From: an uncultured Pseudomonadota bacterium
GTDB lineage: Bacteria; Pseudomonadota; Alphaproteobacteria; Rs-D84
Length of the DNA: 64,000 nucleotides
NCBI GenBank assembly: GCA_902762295.1
Contig: CACWNX010000001.1
Span: forward strand, 86,702-150,701
Direction of reading: 5' to 3'
Shown here: piece by piece, positions 1 through 8,156 of the stretch
Layout of the letters: every line of letters begins with the position of its first letter
How positions within the stretch are numbered: position 1 is the first letter of the stretch
The notes under the pieces: generated by a model
What the model was told of the DNA's origin: nothing
Databases searched by the model: none
Seen by the model: the letters and a program-made list of their open reading frames with translations, nothing else
Position numbers and translations under genes: made by a program

Positions 1-256
1 TCCATGATTTTATCTCGGTTCCGGTTGTATGATATGTTTTTGAAAAGTATCGCTGGTATAATACTTCGTTCATCAAAACCGGGTCAGATAATTGTCGCTG
101 TAATTTTTCGGCGACCGAAAATTTTTCCGAATCTTGCAACATGAAAATCTGGGCATATAAACTTTCATCTGCATCCGACAGGACATCAATCCGCGGTGCG
201 GCGCATACAACCGCCGGCATAAAAAACGCAACAACAAATATTATGATTTTTTTCAT
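1..256 (-). CDS. soluble lytic murein transglycosylase, N-terminal fragment
   Basis: This gene starts at 256 and runs off the left edge, so only the first 85 residues are visible. They comprise a signal peptide (MKKIIIFVVAFFMPAVVCAA) and then a helical stretch with a Q-x-L-x-D-x-x-L-M-x-x-V-L-Y-Q-R-Y core. That pattern is typical of the alpha-helical repeat region at the N-terminus of alphaproteobacterial Slt-type lytic transglycosylases, periplasmic enzymes that cut the MurNAc-GlcNAc bond of peptidoglycan. The catalytic lysozyme-like domain would lie outside the window. An AGGGGGG ribosome site sits directly before the ATG, and nrdR ends 20 bp upstream, so the two are probably cotranscribed. 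The call rests on the short helical motif only. Confidence 0.6.
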   Translation of the reverse strand, partial: MKKIIIFVVAFFMPAVVCAAPRIDVLSDADESLYAQIFMLQDSEKFSVAEKLQRQLSDPVLMNEVLYQRYFSKTYHTTGTEIKSW

Positions 257-275
257 TATCCCCCCTGCGGCCCCA

Positions 276-776
276 TCAGAACAGTGTAGTCTTTGGTAAT
301 TTGCAGACAACGGTTTCATCGGTAATTTCGGGAATAGTATCAATAATCTTTTTAAAATCCGAAATCTTAGAAAACTTGCGATAGACCGAAACAAATCGAA
401 CAAATGCAATCGGATCCAAATTTAACAACGAATCAGAAACCATTTCGCCGACCTGGGCGCTGGTCACCATATCATCAACCGTTTCGGTTTCCAATCTGCG
501 CTGAATCGATGCGACCAAACGTTCAATTTGTTCATCACCAACATCACGATTGTGACACGCCAATTTAATACTGCGACGAAGTTTTTCACGGTCAAACGGT
601 TCGGTTTTACCACTGTTTTTACGCACGACCAAATCACGCATTTGCACCCGTTCAACGGTTGAAAACTTTGCACCGCACTGATTACAAACGCGACGGCGGC
701 GAATAGTTCCGCTTTCCAAATCCGGGCGCGAATCGGCAACCCGGCTGTCGGCATAATTGCAATATGGACATCTCAT
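276..776 (-). CDS. nrdR: transcriptional repressor NrdR
   Basis: NrdR is an ATP/dATP-sensing repressor of ribonucleotide reductase genes. The N-terminus carries the zinc ribbon (C3, C6, C31, C34) followed by the arginine-rich DNA-contact segment, then the ATP-cone domain (about residues 49-139) with the conserved VVRKxxG start. Its 166 residues are close to the family's usual 150-165. A promoter (TTTACA-17-TAAATT) ends only seven bases before the ATG, so the mRNA may be leaderless. The gene is divergent from ccrM, and a lytic transglycosylase gene follows on the same strand. No nrd genes or recognisable NrdR boxes were seen in the window. Confidence 0.95.
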   Translation of the reverse strand: MRCPYCNYADSRVADSRPDLESGTIRRRRVCNQCGAKFSTVERVQMRDLVVRKNSGKTEPFDREKLRRSIKLACHNRDVGDEQIERLVASIQRRLETETVDDMVTSAQVGEMVSDSLLNLDPIAFVRFVSVYRKFSKISDFKKIIDTIPEITDETVVCKLPKTTLF

Positions 777-783
777 ACAACAT

Positions 784-812
784 AATTTAGCAATCTGATG
801 CGCGCCTGTAAA
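784..812 (-). promoter_or_regulatory. promoter of nrdR
   Basis: The minus strand shows a -35 TTTACA (807-812), a 17 bp spacer and a -10 TAAATT (784-789). The predicted start of transcription falls on or within a base or two of the nrdR ATG at 776. Confidence 0.45.
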
Positions 813-909
813 GTAATTTTATAATTAAAAAATTGCATTTTTAGAAAAAATCAAGCGCTTTTTTTTATTTTCGCGTATCCAAGGCAAAAAAAATTCATGT
901 GAAATATGG

Positions 910-915
910 TATAAT
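910..915 (+). promoter_or_regulatory. -10 element of ccrM promoter
   Basis: A perfect TATAAT preceded by ATGG (extended -10 like) lies 19 bp before the ccrM ATG. It gives a very short leader with a GAGAGA ribosome site. No convincing -35 was seen, and no TTAA-N7-TTAA CtrA box was found in the intergenic region. Confidence 0.5.
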
Positions 916-934
916 TGCTTGACCGAGAGAGAAA

Positions 935-2035
935 ATGGAAAAATATCTGAACCAGATTTTATTAGGTGACTGCATTGAAATCATGCGCGGAATTCCCGAT
1001 GGCTCGGTTGATGCGGTATTCGCCGATTCACCATATAATCTGCAACTTGGGCAAAAAACATTATACCGACCCGAAGATCAAACCGCCGCACGCGCGGTGC
1101 GCGACGAATGGGATGCATTTGAATCACCGGCGGCATATAACGAATTTACGCGTCAATGGGTTGCGGAATGCAAACGTGTTTTAAAGCCCGATGGTGCAAT
1201 GTGGACAATTGGTTCATATCATAATATTTTCCAAATTGGTGCGATTCTGCAAGAAATGGGTTTCTGGATTTTAAATGATATTGTATGGGTAAAGACAAAT
1301 CCAATGCCGAATTTTCGTGGCACACGTTTTACAAACGCGCACGAAACATTGATATGGGCAACCCCGCGCAAGACCGGAAAATACACCTTTAATTATGAAA
1401 CGATGAAAAAGTTAAATGGTGGTAAACAGATGCGTTCAAATTGGGATATGAATATATGTCTTGGCGAAGAACGATTAAAAGACGAAACCGGCAAAAGTTT
1501 GCACACCACGCAAAAGCCGATGGATTTATTGCGACGGGTTATTTTGGCATCAACCAAGGCGGGCGATATCATACTGGACCCATTTGTTGGTTCGGGAACG
1601 ACGGCGGCGGCGGCACGCGAACTGGGGCGGCAATTTATTGGCATTGACCGCGAAGAATCCTATGTCGCCGCGGCACGCGAACGCGTTGCAAATATTACAC
1701 CAATTGATTTGTCGGAAATCGAGGTTGCAAAGCCGAAACGCGACGAAGTTCGTGTTGCATTTCGCGAACTGATTGATGGCGGATTGCTCTATCCCGGTCA
1801 AACATTGGTCAGTCCGCGCGGCGAACGCGTTATGATTTCATCCGATGGAAACCTGGTGCACAGTTTGTATGGCAAGGCATCTATCCATGTAATGGCGGCA
1901 CGTATCCAGCATTGTACCAGTTTTAATGGCTGGGATTATTGGTCGGCGGAAAAACGCGATGGGAAACTGGTTTCTATTGACGAATTGCGTAAATACGTTC
2001 GCAATATCAAAACCGGCATTAAAAAAGCCGCATAA
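935..2035 (+). CDS. ccrM: adenine-specific DNA methyltransferase CcrM (GANTC)
   Basis: This is a beta-class N6-adenine methyltransferase of the cell-cycle-regulated CcrM family, which methylates GANTC in Alphaproteobacteria. The motif IV region is at residues 31-34, followed by NLQL. The family-typical WxIGSYHNIF and KTNPMPNFRG segments come next, with the SAM-binding motif I (DPFVGSGTT) near residue 210. The C-terminal 80 residues are the CcrM-specific extension involved in DNA recognition. The 366-residue length matches the Caulobacter and Brucella enzymes. One oddity is that the catalytic motif reads DSPY instead of the canonical DPPY. It appears to be a solitary methylase, with no restriction enzyme next to it. 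Confidence 0.95.
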   Translation: MEKYLNQILLGDCIEIMRGIPDGSVDAVFADSPYNLQLGQKTLYRPEDQTAARAVRDEWDAFESPAAYNEFTRQWVAECKRVLKPDGAMWTIGSYHNIFQIGAILQEMGFWILNDIVWVKTNPMPNFRGTRFTNAHETLIWATPRKTGKYTFNYETMKKLNGGKQMRSNWDMNICLGEERLKDETGKSLHTTQKPMDLLRRVILASTKAGDIILDPFVGSGTTAAAARELGRQFIGIDREESYVAAARERVANITPIDLSEIEVAKPKRDEVRVAFRELIDGGLLYPGQTLVSPRGERVMISSDGNLVHSLYGKASIHVMAARIQHCTSFNGWDYWSAEKRDGKLVSIDELRKYVRNIKTGIKKAA

Positions 2036-2402
2036 TATTGAAAATATTTACCACATTTTCCAACAATATTTATATTAAATTGCGCCCTAAAAAGATTATA
2101 TTCAAATAAAATATCATAAAAAAAACGCCCAAACGGGCGGATTTCCAGGTGTTTCAAAATTTGCTGTCAAATTTAGTTTGTAAAAATCCCAGCGTTTCTG
2201 GGCGGTTCGGTGTCAAATTTTGATTTTTAAAAACTATTTTTTCCGGTTTTCCGCATATTCCACCGATTCGTTTCCGCCACCGAAGTGCGGTGTTTGTTCT
2301 TGGGCGGTGTAATAAAGAGATCCCGGCATGCGCCGGGATGACGATTTATTCCGCCGGAATGACGCTTCTTAACTCTGGCGAGTGTGCATGTTGATAAAAT
2401 TA
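2036..2402. other. intergenic region with hairpins and RPE-like palindromes
   Basis: No gene is supported in these 367 bases. The region holds a CGCCC-AAA-CGGGCG hairpin near 2127-2140, a probable ccrM terminator. It also holds a perfect 8 bp palindrome (2320-2327 with 2332-2339) and a smaller ATTCC-GCC-GGAAT palindrome (2348-2360). Both palindromes are followed by GACG, the hallmark of the dispersed GTCAT-CCCG palindromes seen again near 15000 and 46250. Confidence 0.5.
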
Positions 2403-2810
2403 TCACTTGCCATATTTTCCGAATAACTCTTTCAAAATATATTTTTTGTTTGCGCGTTCGGTCTCACGGCGTTTCATAATTTCTTGAAAATTACCGGCAT
2501 GTTGGCTTACACGCATTACATCATGCATAAATTGTTGACCACGGTCACGAACACGATAAACATATGTATCATAATGTCTGCTGTGACACCGGTGCAAAAT
2601 AACACCATTTGCGCGACATTTTCGAACTATCTTTGACGCAATCTCATTGTTAGCAAACGCCGGAAAAACATAAAAATACTTTTCACCATGTGGTGTTGTC
2701 ACATATTTAATATCATAAGATTCCAATGCAACCTCTAACACATCGCTAACCTGGGGTTCCCATTTTGGAAACAGTCCCGTTTTACTTAAAACATATTTCA
2801 TAAATACCAT
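2403..2810 (-). CDS. hypothetical protein
   Basis: A 135-residue protein that I do not recognise. It has no signal peptide or membrane segment. The middle is rich in His, Cys and Tyr (CRANGVILHRCHSRHYDTY), and the C-terminus is a charged helix rich in Arg, Lys and Glu. A GGGGTG ribosome site precedes the ATG at 2810, with a second in-frame ATG three codons later. Coding potential is supported by the uninterrupted frame and ribosome site. The basic, His-rich composition could suit nucleic-acid binding, but that is speculation. Confidence 0.6.
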   Translation of the reverse strand: MVFMKYVLSKTGLFPKWEPQVSDVLEVALESYDIKYVTTPHGEKYFYVFPAFANNEIASKIVRKCRANGVILHRCHSRHYDTYVYRVRDRGQQFMHDVMRVSQHAGNFQEIMKRRETERANKKYILKELFGKYGK

Positions 2811-2868
2811 ATAACACCCCTATTTCAACCCCGCCAATGTTATGTGAAATAAAAAATAAGTCAAGTGT

Positions 2869-5800
2869 TTAAATTCCAACCATATGCGACAATTTCAACA
2901 TAAACAGCGATTCATTTCCAAATTCATCGGTATTATTTGGATGTATACGATATATAAATCCAAATGCACCATCGGTAAATTCACCAAAGTGATGACGATA
3001 TGTCGCATTCAAACGCACTTCGCGTGCCACCGGTTTTAAATCTAATAGACGAGTACCAAAATCGGTCACCGCAATATCATACCGCCCATCATCTGATTCA
3101 ATAATACCATAATCGGCATATGCATAGTTCATTTCGCCACGATGCACCGCCAATGGCATGGACACACCAAAGTCAAACCGCCCAACATTAACACCAAATG
3201 CAAATGCGTTTGAATCCAACGCCGATAAACCAAATCCCGAATCAAATTCCATATTCGGCACACTGTGTGCAAATGTTGCACGCGCGCGAACCCGAACAGA
3301 ATCCGATAGTTTCCAGAACGCATCTGCATCAACAAATGTTGTATCTGTTCCCGCCAATTCTAATAACCCAGATGCCATCGCACCCATAACCGTATTATTT
3401 TCGCGCATCATACCAACCGATGTATTTATTCCAAACCTGTCGTTTTTCCATCCTATATTTGATACCACGCCATCAACCATTCCCAACCGCATTGGTTCAT
3501 AGTTTGACGAAATCGCCGGGTCGTTTTCTAATAAACCTTCATCGGTAATTGCACCCGAAAACGCACGCGCACCAAACGACCATTTACCATAATTGTATTC
3601 TGCCCCACCCGTCACCGCATTTGATGCCAGTGCCAAAATCGGATTTGCCATGCCACGGAACCGCGATTCGCCGTCGGTCAGATAATGTTGATAGTCACCG
3701 GTTAAATTCCAATTTCCATTTTTGTATCCGAAACGCATAGTATCCAATCCACCCATTCCATCATCATACGCACGTTTAGATTGGGCAAGGCTGAATGAAA
3801 AATTCCCAATCGTTTGCGTTGTATGGTCTGTATCACGAATCTTTAAATCCCCAAGCACATCGCCCATATAGAGTGCATGCCGTCCATTTCCACCCAGACG
3901 AATTTCATTATTCCAAATACGCGGCAACTGCATTGAACCATCAATACTTTCCAATATATCATATGCCGAAATATTTATTGCGCCATTTCCAAAATTCAGC
4001 GCACCCGACGAACGCAATCCTGTATTCGCCGCTGCACGCCAATATGCATTACTTGGCGAAGAAATAATGTTATTTCCATCATACACATATATATTTGTTC
4101 CGGGTGTTGTTGCACGTTCAAGGTTTATAACCCCATAACCGTAAATCTGTTTAAAATTCGCCAAGTATGTATTAACATCGTCGCTATCATATCCATTTGG
4201 CATAATATACATTAACTTTAAATGTTCAACCAATTGTGCCGGTGTTATAGGCGAATTCAGTGTCGGATTTACCGATATTGCGGTCAAACGCCCCAGATAT
4301 GGTCCATCGGCGGTCAATGCCAACAACATGAAAATCTGTTCTGGGGTCATATAGTAAAATGCCGAACGCAACGCACCCGCCGCACCCGCCGCTGCTGCGG
4401 TCGCCATTTCATCGGTCACACCAACCGCGGAAAAACACCACGGATCAATACCGTTTCCGCCCTGCCCCGCAATACCACATACGCGTGCCTGGTAATTCTG
4501 CGAACCAACCGACCAATCTGCCAAACTATAAAGATTATCCGCAACCGGCATAGATGCACTGTTCGGGGCGATTGTATCGGCACCAAGTGTTGATGCCCAA
4601 ACCGCAACAACCGACATAAACTTATGTTCCAAGTTATCAAAAACCAACGGTGCCGAATTTTCAAATGTCGCCTGCGCAACCGGGGGGGTTACACCTGGTA
4701 TTTTTGTGTATTCAGATGCGCCCGTTGAAAATACAACCAACGCCGGCGCAGTTGCACTGGATAAATCATTGAAAAAGTTCTGCGCATCTTCTGTGGCCGT
4801 TGTTGTACCATACGTATTGCCAATAAAAGTACTAAATACATCCGCCGAAAAATTATTTGCGGACATATCAATCAACGTAGGCGCAGATGCACTGTGCAAT
4901 GGTTCAATCACATCAATATTTGCGATAACATCAACCTTTGAACGCCCCAAATTATCCAGTGTTGTATCCGGATAGTTTAAGTCCAAATTCCGTTCTGTTA
5001 ATGCATCATTCAATGCGGCAAAATTCTTATAATCAGATGTTTGTAATTTCTTGGTCTGGGTAATAAGACCATCTGACAAAGTATAACCCATATCAACATA
5101 GCCGTCACCGTCTGAATCCATATACAACAAACCATCGGCACCAATATAGCCATTATATGTATCCGTGCCATCGGTCAGTGAAACCGCATTACCATTAACG
5201 GTCGCGTTTAATGTTTTATCAAACAATCCAACCGTGTCACCATTCAAAATTGTGTTTCCTGTACATGTACCCGCGGCAACCGGTGTATCCAGGGACACCA
5301 TAACATTTCCACCACCGGTTCGATATATTGTCATCTGACCATTCGGCATAAAACCGACAAAGTCGGCATGATCATATCCACCGGTATATCCACCAACTAT
5401 CTGGGCCGGCAAATTTGCCTCTGTAATTCCGCCCAACATTGAATTGTGTATTGCCGTTCCTGAATTTGACAAATCAAATACCGATAACAATGATGCATCT
5501 TCGGATGCGGTATCATCGGCAATGTCATTATTATTTTCACCAAGGCTTATCACATTATTATAGTATTTGCTAGAAATCATATATTGACTTGCGCCGCCAC
5601 TGGTATTATCACCCGACACCGTTGTCCAAGGTGTTAACACATCGATCAACGATGTATTTGTGGCCGCATCTATGCCATTTGCGGTAACCAACGCGACATT
5701 AACCGGACGTCCACCGGCAACAGGCGTTGTTCCCAAAAAATAATTTTTAAAATCTGTTAATGGTGTATACGTGCTGGCATTACGTAATGTTCGCATACCC

Positions 5801-6546
5801 AAATACCCACGCGCCAACGGCGAATACCCACGCATCAATAACAGGTAATTTGAAACATCTGAATTTGTCATATATTGAAAGTTTTCATAGTTCTGGGTAT
5901 TTGGAACCTCTTGACCGGTTTCCGGGTCTACTACATTTTCCAAATAGTAAATTCCTAAATTCGTTACATAATTTGTACTTTCCGCCAACGCCGATGGCAT
6001 CGCCGGGCCATATGGCAACCCAGACAGGCCAAATATCGGTGTTCCAGAATCAGACGAGCCACCGCCACCGCCGCCCGATCCACCGCCACCCGATCCGCCA
6101 CCCGATATCGGATTATCATTATCATAGTCAAATATATCGGTCAGTAAAAACAAACCTGCAACAACCGCGCCAGCCCCTAACGCCGTCAGTGTTAAACTTT
6201 GCGCCTGGGACAGGCCACCCCATATTCCTTCGGATTGCCCCGACGAATTGCGTCCACGATAATTCTTGATTTGTCGGTCACATTGGGACGCATCGGCACC
6301 ATACATTTGCAATATCTGGGCGGCACGCAAATCATTATTCATTATCGCCGTGCAAACCAATGACATCCCGGTGGCATCCACATAATTTATGTTTGCGCCG
6401 TTATTCACCAACATTTGCACTTGATAAGTATTTCCGCCCTTGGCCGCCGCCAGCAACCGGGCCGCCATAGTAAAATCATTGGTTGCCGCACCCGCAACAC
6501 ATGGGGCAAAAATCAATGCACAGAAAGCCAATCGGGCAAAATTCAT
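2869..6546 (-). CDS. autotransporter-like protein with ankyrin repeats and degenerate subtilase-like passenger
   Basis: A 1225-residue exported protein. In order it shows a signal peptide (to about residue 20), two ankyrin repeats (about 25-95), and a hydrophobic segment (about 118-137). Next come a Gly/Ser linker (about 148-168), a long passenger, and a C-terminal region of about 300 residues with alternating hydrophobic strands like an autotransporter barrel. The passenger ends like a subtilase (S8) domain: a Cys-bounded loop, an Ala-rich helix, then YGYGVINLERAT, equivalent to the usual YGxGxVNxxxAxxP. However, the GTSMAAP box that carries the catalytic serine reads GVTDEMATAA, so protease activity is doubtful. 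The last residue is Ile, not the aromatic typical of outer-membrane barrels. A surface or periplasm-spanning role is inferred. Confidence 0.7.
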   Translation of the reverse strand: MNFARLAFCALIFAPCVAGAATNDFTMAARLLAAAKGGNTYQVQMLVNNGANINYVDATGMSLVCTAIMNNDLRAAQILQMYGADASQCDRQIKNYRGRNSSGQSEGIWGGLSQAQSLTLTALGAGAVVAGLFLLTDIFDYDNDNPISGGGSGGGGSGGGGGGSSDSGTPIFGLSGLPYGPAMPSALAESTNYVTNLGIYYLENVVDPETGQEVPNTQNYENFQYMTNSDVSNYLLLMRGYSPLARGYLGMRTLRNASTYTPLTDFKNYFLGTTPVAGGRPVNVALVTANGIDAATNTSLIDVLTPWTTVSGDNTSGGASQYMISSKYYNNVISLGENNNDIADDTASEDASLLSVFDLSNSGTAIHNSMLGGITEANLPAQIVGGYTGGYDHADFVGFMPNGQMTIYRTGGGNVMVSLDTPVAAGTCTGNTILNGDTVGLFDKTLNATVNGNAVSLTDGTDTYNGYIGADGLLYMDSDGDGYVDMGYTLSDGLITQTKKLQTSDYKNFAALNDALTERNLDLNYPDTTLDNLGRSKVDVIANIDVIEPLHSASAPTLIDMSANNFSADVFSTFIGNTYGTTTATEDAQNFFNDLSSATAPALVVFSTGASEYTKIPGVTPPVAQATFENSAPLVFDNLEHKFMSVVAVWASTLGADTIAPNSASMPVADNLYSLADWSVGSQNYQARVCGIAGQGGNGIDPWCFSAVGVTDEMATAAAAGAAGALRSAFYYMTPEQIFMLLALTADGPYLGRLTAISVNPTLNSPITPAQLVEHLKLMYIMPNGYDSDDVNTYLANFKQIYGYGVINLERATTPGTNIYVYDGNNIISSPSNAYWRAAANTGLRSSGALNFGNGAINISAYDILESIDGSMQLPRIWNNEIRLGGNGRHALYMGDVLGDLKIRDTDHTTQTIGNFSFSLAQSKRAYDDGMGGLDTMRFGYKNGNWNLTGDYQHYLTDGESRFRGMANPILALASNAVTGGAEYNYGKWSFGARAFSGAITDEGLLENDPAISSNYEPMRLGMVDGVVSNIGWKNDRFGINTSVGMMRENNTVMGAMASGLLELAGTDTTFVDADAFWKLSDSVRVRARATFAHSVPNMEFDSGFGLSALDSNAFAFGVNVGRFDFGVSMPLAVHRGEMNYAYADYGIIESDDGRYDIAVTDFGTRLLDLKPVAREVRLNATYRHHFGEFTDGAFGFIYRIHPNNTDEFGNESLFMLKLSHMVGI

Positions 6547-6609
6547 CTCTCTCCCACTAACCTATGGATTATTCTAACACAGAATAAAAAGTTGTGTCTA
6601 GCAAAAAAT

Positions 6610-6639
6610 AAAAAGGGATTCCAAACAAAATCCCTTTTT
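6610..6639 (-). terminator. rho-independent terminator
   Basis: A 9 bp stem (AAAAAGGGA/TCCCTTTTT) with a 12 base loop lies just downstream of the 6667-7158 gene, and a U-rich tail follows on the minus strand. It separates that gene from the autotransporter gene. Confidence 0.75.
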
Positions 6640-6666
6640 ATACAGTTTTTAATTCATAATTTTGAA

Positions 6667-7158
6667 TTAACGGCAATTACCATTCATAATCACCCATGCC
6701 GCATTCATCACATCATCTGCATCGCCACTGATGATAACACGTGTCCGCGTAGTTTTTGTGACGGTTTTACATTCCGGTTCTGGCTTTGGTTCAACAACCG
6801 GCACAGGCTGCGGCTTTGGCTGTGGCTTCGGCTGCGGTTTTGGTTGTGGCTTTGGTTGCGGTTTTGGTTGCGGTTTTGGCGCAACATTTATATTGCTGTT
6901 GTTATCGTTAATAACATTACCATTACCTTTGTTAACTTTAATATCTGTGTTTTGGCTGTCTTTCACGATAATTGCATCACCATCAACTTTGATTTCGGTT
7001 TTTTCTTTGCAGTTACCATCATAGCAACGACTCGGCTTTTGACAATTGCATCCGCGCAAGCCGGCACAGAACAAAATCATACCTAATACGAACGAACTGC
7101 CCAAAACCCAGACTTCTGGATGAATTCTGCGATTATCATTTGTGTTATTTTGTGGCAT
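6667..7158 (-). CDS. membrane-anchored protein with Lys-Pro-Gln-Pro repeats
   Basis: A 163-residue protein. Residues about 17-36 form one transmembrane segment ending in a cluster of cysteines. An Asn/Lys/Asp-rich stretch follows, then six tandem KPQP repeats, an EPKPEPE tract, and a C-terminal globular part of about 45 residues bounded by two cysteines. Repeated X-Pro tracts of this kind are extended rods that usually carry a domain across the periplasm, as in TonB. No TonB C-terminal motif is visible, so the function is unknown. A strong promoter (7192-7219) and an AGGAGG ribosome site support expression. The gene is divergent from the cysteine-rich pair at 7295. Confidence 0.75.
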   Translation of the reverse strand: MPQNNTNDNRRIHPEVWVLGSSFVLGMILFCAGLRGCNCQKPSRCYDGNCKEKTEIKVDGDAIIVKDSQNTDIKVNKGNGNVINDNNSNINVAPKPQPKPQPKPQPKPQPKPQPKPQPVPVVEPKPEPECKTVTKTTRTRVIISGDADDVMNAAWVIMNGNCR

Positions 7159-7191
7159 TCTTGCCTCCTTTTGTTGTTTGTTTCTGACACT

Positions 7192-7219
7192 ATTATAGAC
7201 AAATTTTTTACATTGTCAA
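7192..7219 (-). promoter_or_regulatory. strong sigma70-type promoter for the KPQP-repeat gene
   Basis: The minus strand shows a perfect -35 TTGACA (7214-7219), a 16 bp spacer and a perfect -10 TATAAT (7192-7197). It sits 34 bp before the start codon at 7158. Confidence 0.8.
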
Positions 7220-7241
7220 TACTTTTATTAAAAAATATATT

Positions 7242-7270
7242 TTGCAACAAATATGTTTTTTTGATATAAT
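7242..7270 (+). promoter_or_regulatory. promoter of the cysteine-rich gene pair
   Basis: TTGCAA (7242-7247), a 17 bp spacer and TATAAT (7265-7270). The TTG start codon at 7295 follows an AGAGGAG ribosome site. Confidence 0.7.
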
Positions 7271-7294
7271 GCACCAAAGTAGGCAGAGGAGAAA

Positions 7295-8155
7295 TTGAAC
7301 CGCCCTAATCTGATTTTCATTACTGCACTTGGTATTGCGGCCACGTTTTGTGCGAATGCCGCGGTGCAACAGTGTTCCAAGAATAACCTTTTACGTTGCC
7401 TGGATTCGGGTTGCGCAATAAATATAGGTATGAATCCGGCCGCCCGATGCCAATATTGTGGCACATCCGCCGCCGGGGACGCACCACAAAAAGGTCTGAA
7501 CAATGTCACCGCCGGTCAATCTATGAAGTATACATTAACCGCCCAGGAATTACGTGCGGCACCATCCGACCCCGGAAAGCGCTATATCTGGGCAACAACC
7601 GAATGTTTAAAGAAATTACCAGATTGCACAACGGACGATGTATCGGCAACCTATGATAAACTGATTGAGCAATCCTGTAAATATGCCGGGGTCAAGATAC
7701 AAATGCAAACCGCGATATCAAATGCCGACCAAAAACCAAGCAAAAATAAATGCTCAACATCATTTACGACATGTATGAACAAAAAATGCGGCACTTCGTT
7801 TGAATTATGCGAATCCGATTCGAACTTTACTGGATTTGTTGGCGAATGCGCGACCGAATCCACGGGATGCGATGAATATATCGCCGAATTTCGGGAATCG
7901 TTCGCAAATGCGCGAAAAAACGCATATGCAAATCGCGAAAAATTGGTTCAAACATTGGCGGACAACTATAAAACCACGCGCGAAAACAAGTTAAATAATG
8001 CGCGTGCGAATTGCACCAATGGCACCGCATCAAAATCATGCATTGACACCGTCTGTGCAAACAACATGCGTGGCAAATGCGAAACATCAACCGAAAAAGC
8101 AATGGCAACAAACCTGTGCAAGTTCTATGAAACCGCATGCACCGTATTAAAGTAA
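7295..8155 (+). CDS. cysteine-rich exported protein (shared Cys-motif family)
   Basis: A 286-residue protein with a signal peptide (cleavage likely after ANA, residue 23) and more than 20 cysteines, suggesting a disulfide-bonded periplasmic or surface protein. The clearest element is C153-x6-C160-x4-C165-G-x5-C172, the signature shared with the proteins at 8157 and 15164 and, in variant form, 20952. After it comes a charged helical stretch (about 190-235) and two further Cys pairs. The TTG start is chosen because the ribosome site and promoter fit it and the signal peptide begins there. The next gene starts one base after its stop, so the two are translationally coupled. No known family was recognised. 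Confidence 0.75.
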   Translation: MNRPNLIFITALGIAATFCANAAVQQCSKNNLLRCLDSGCAINIGMNPAARCQYCGTSAAGDAPQKGLNNVTAGQSMKYTLTAQELRAAPSDPGKRYIWATTECLKKLPDCTTDDVSATYDKLIEQSCKYAGVKIQMQTAISNADQKPSKNKCSTSFTTCMNKKCGTSFELCESDSNFTGFVGECATESTGCDEYIAEFRESFANARKNAYANREKLVQTLADNYKTTRENKLNNARANCTNGTASKSCIDTVCANNMRGKCETSTEKAMATNLCKFYETACTVLK

Positions 8156-8156
8156 A

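Noticed and set aside
6785..6885. GGCTTTGGTTGTGGC-type repeats that might be a CRISPR-like array.
   Set aside because: They are the codons of the Lys-Pro-Gln-Pro repeat on the minus strand.
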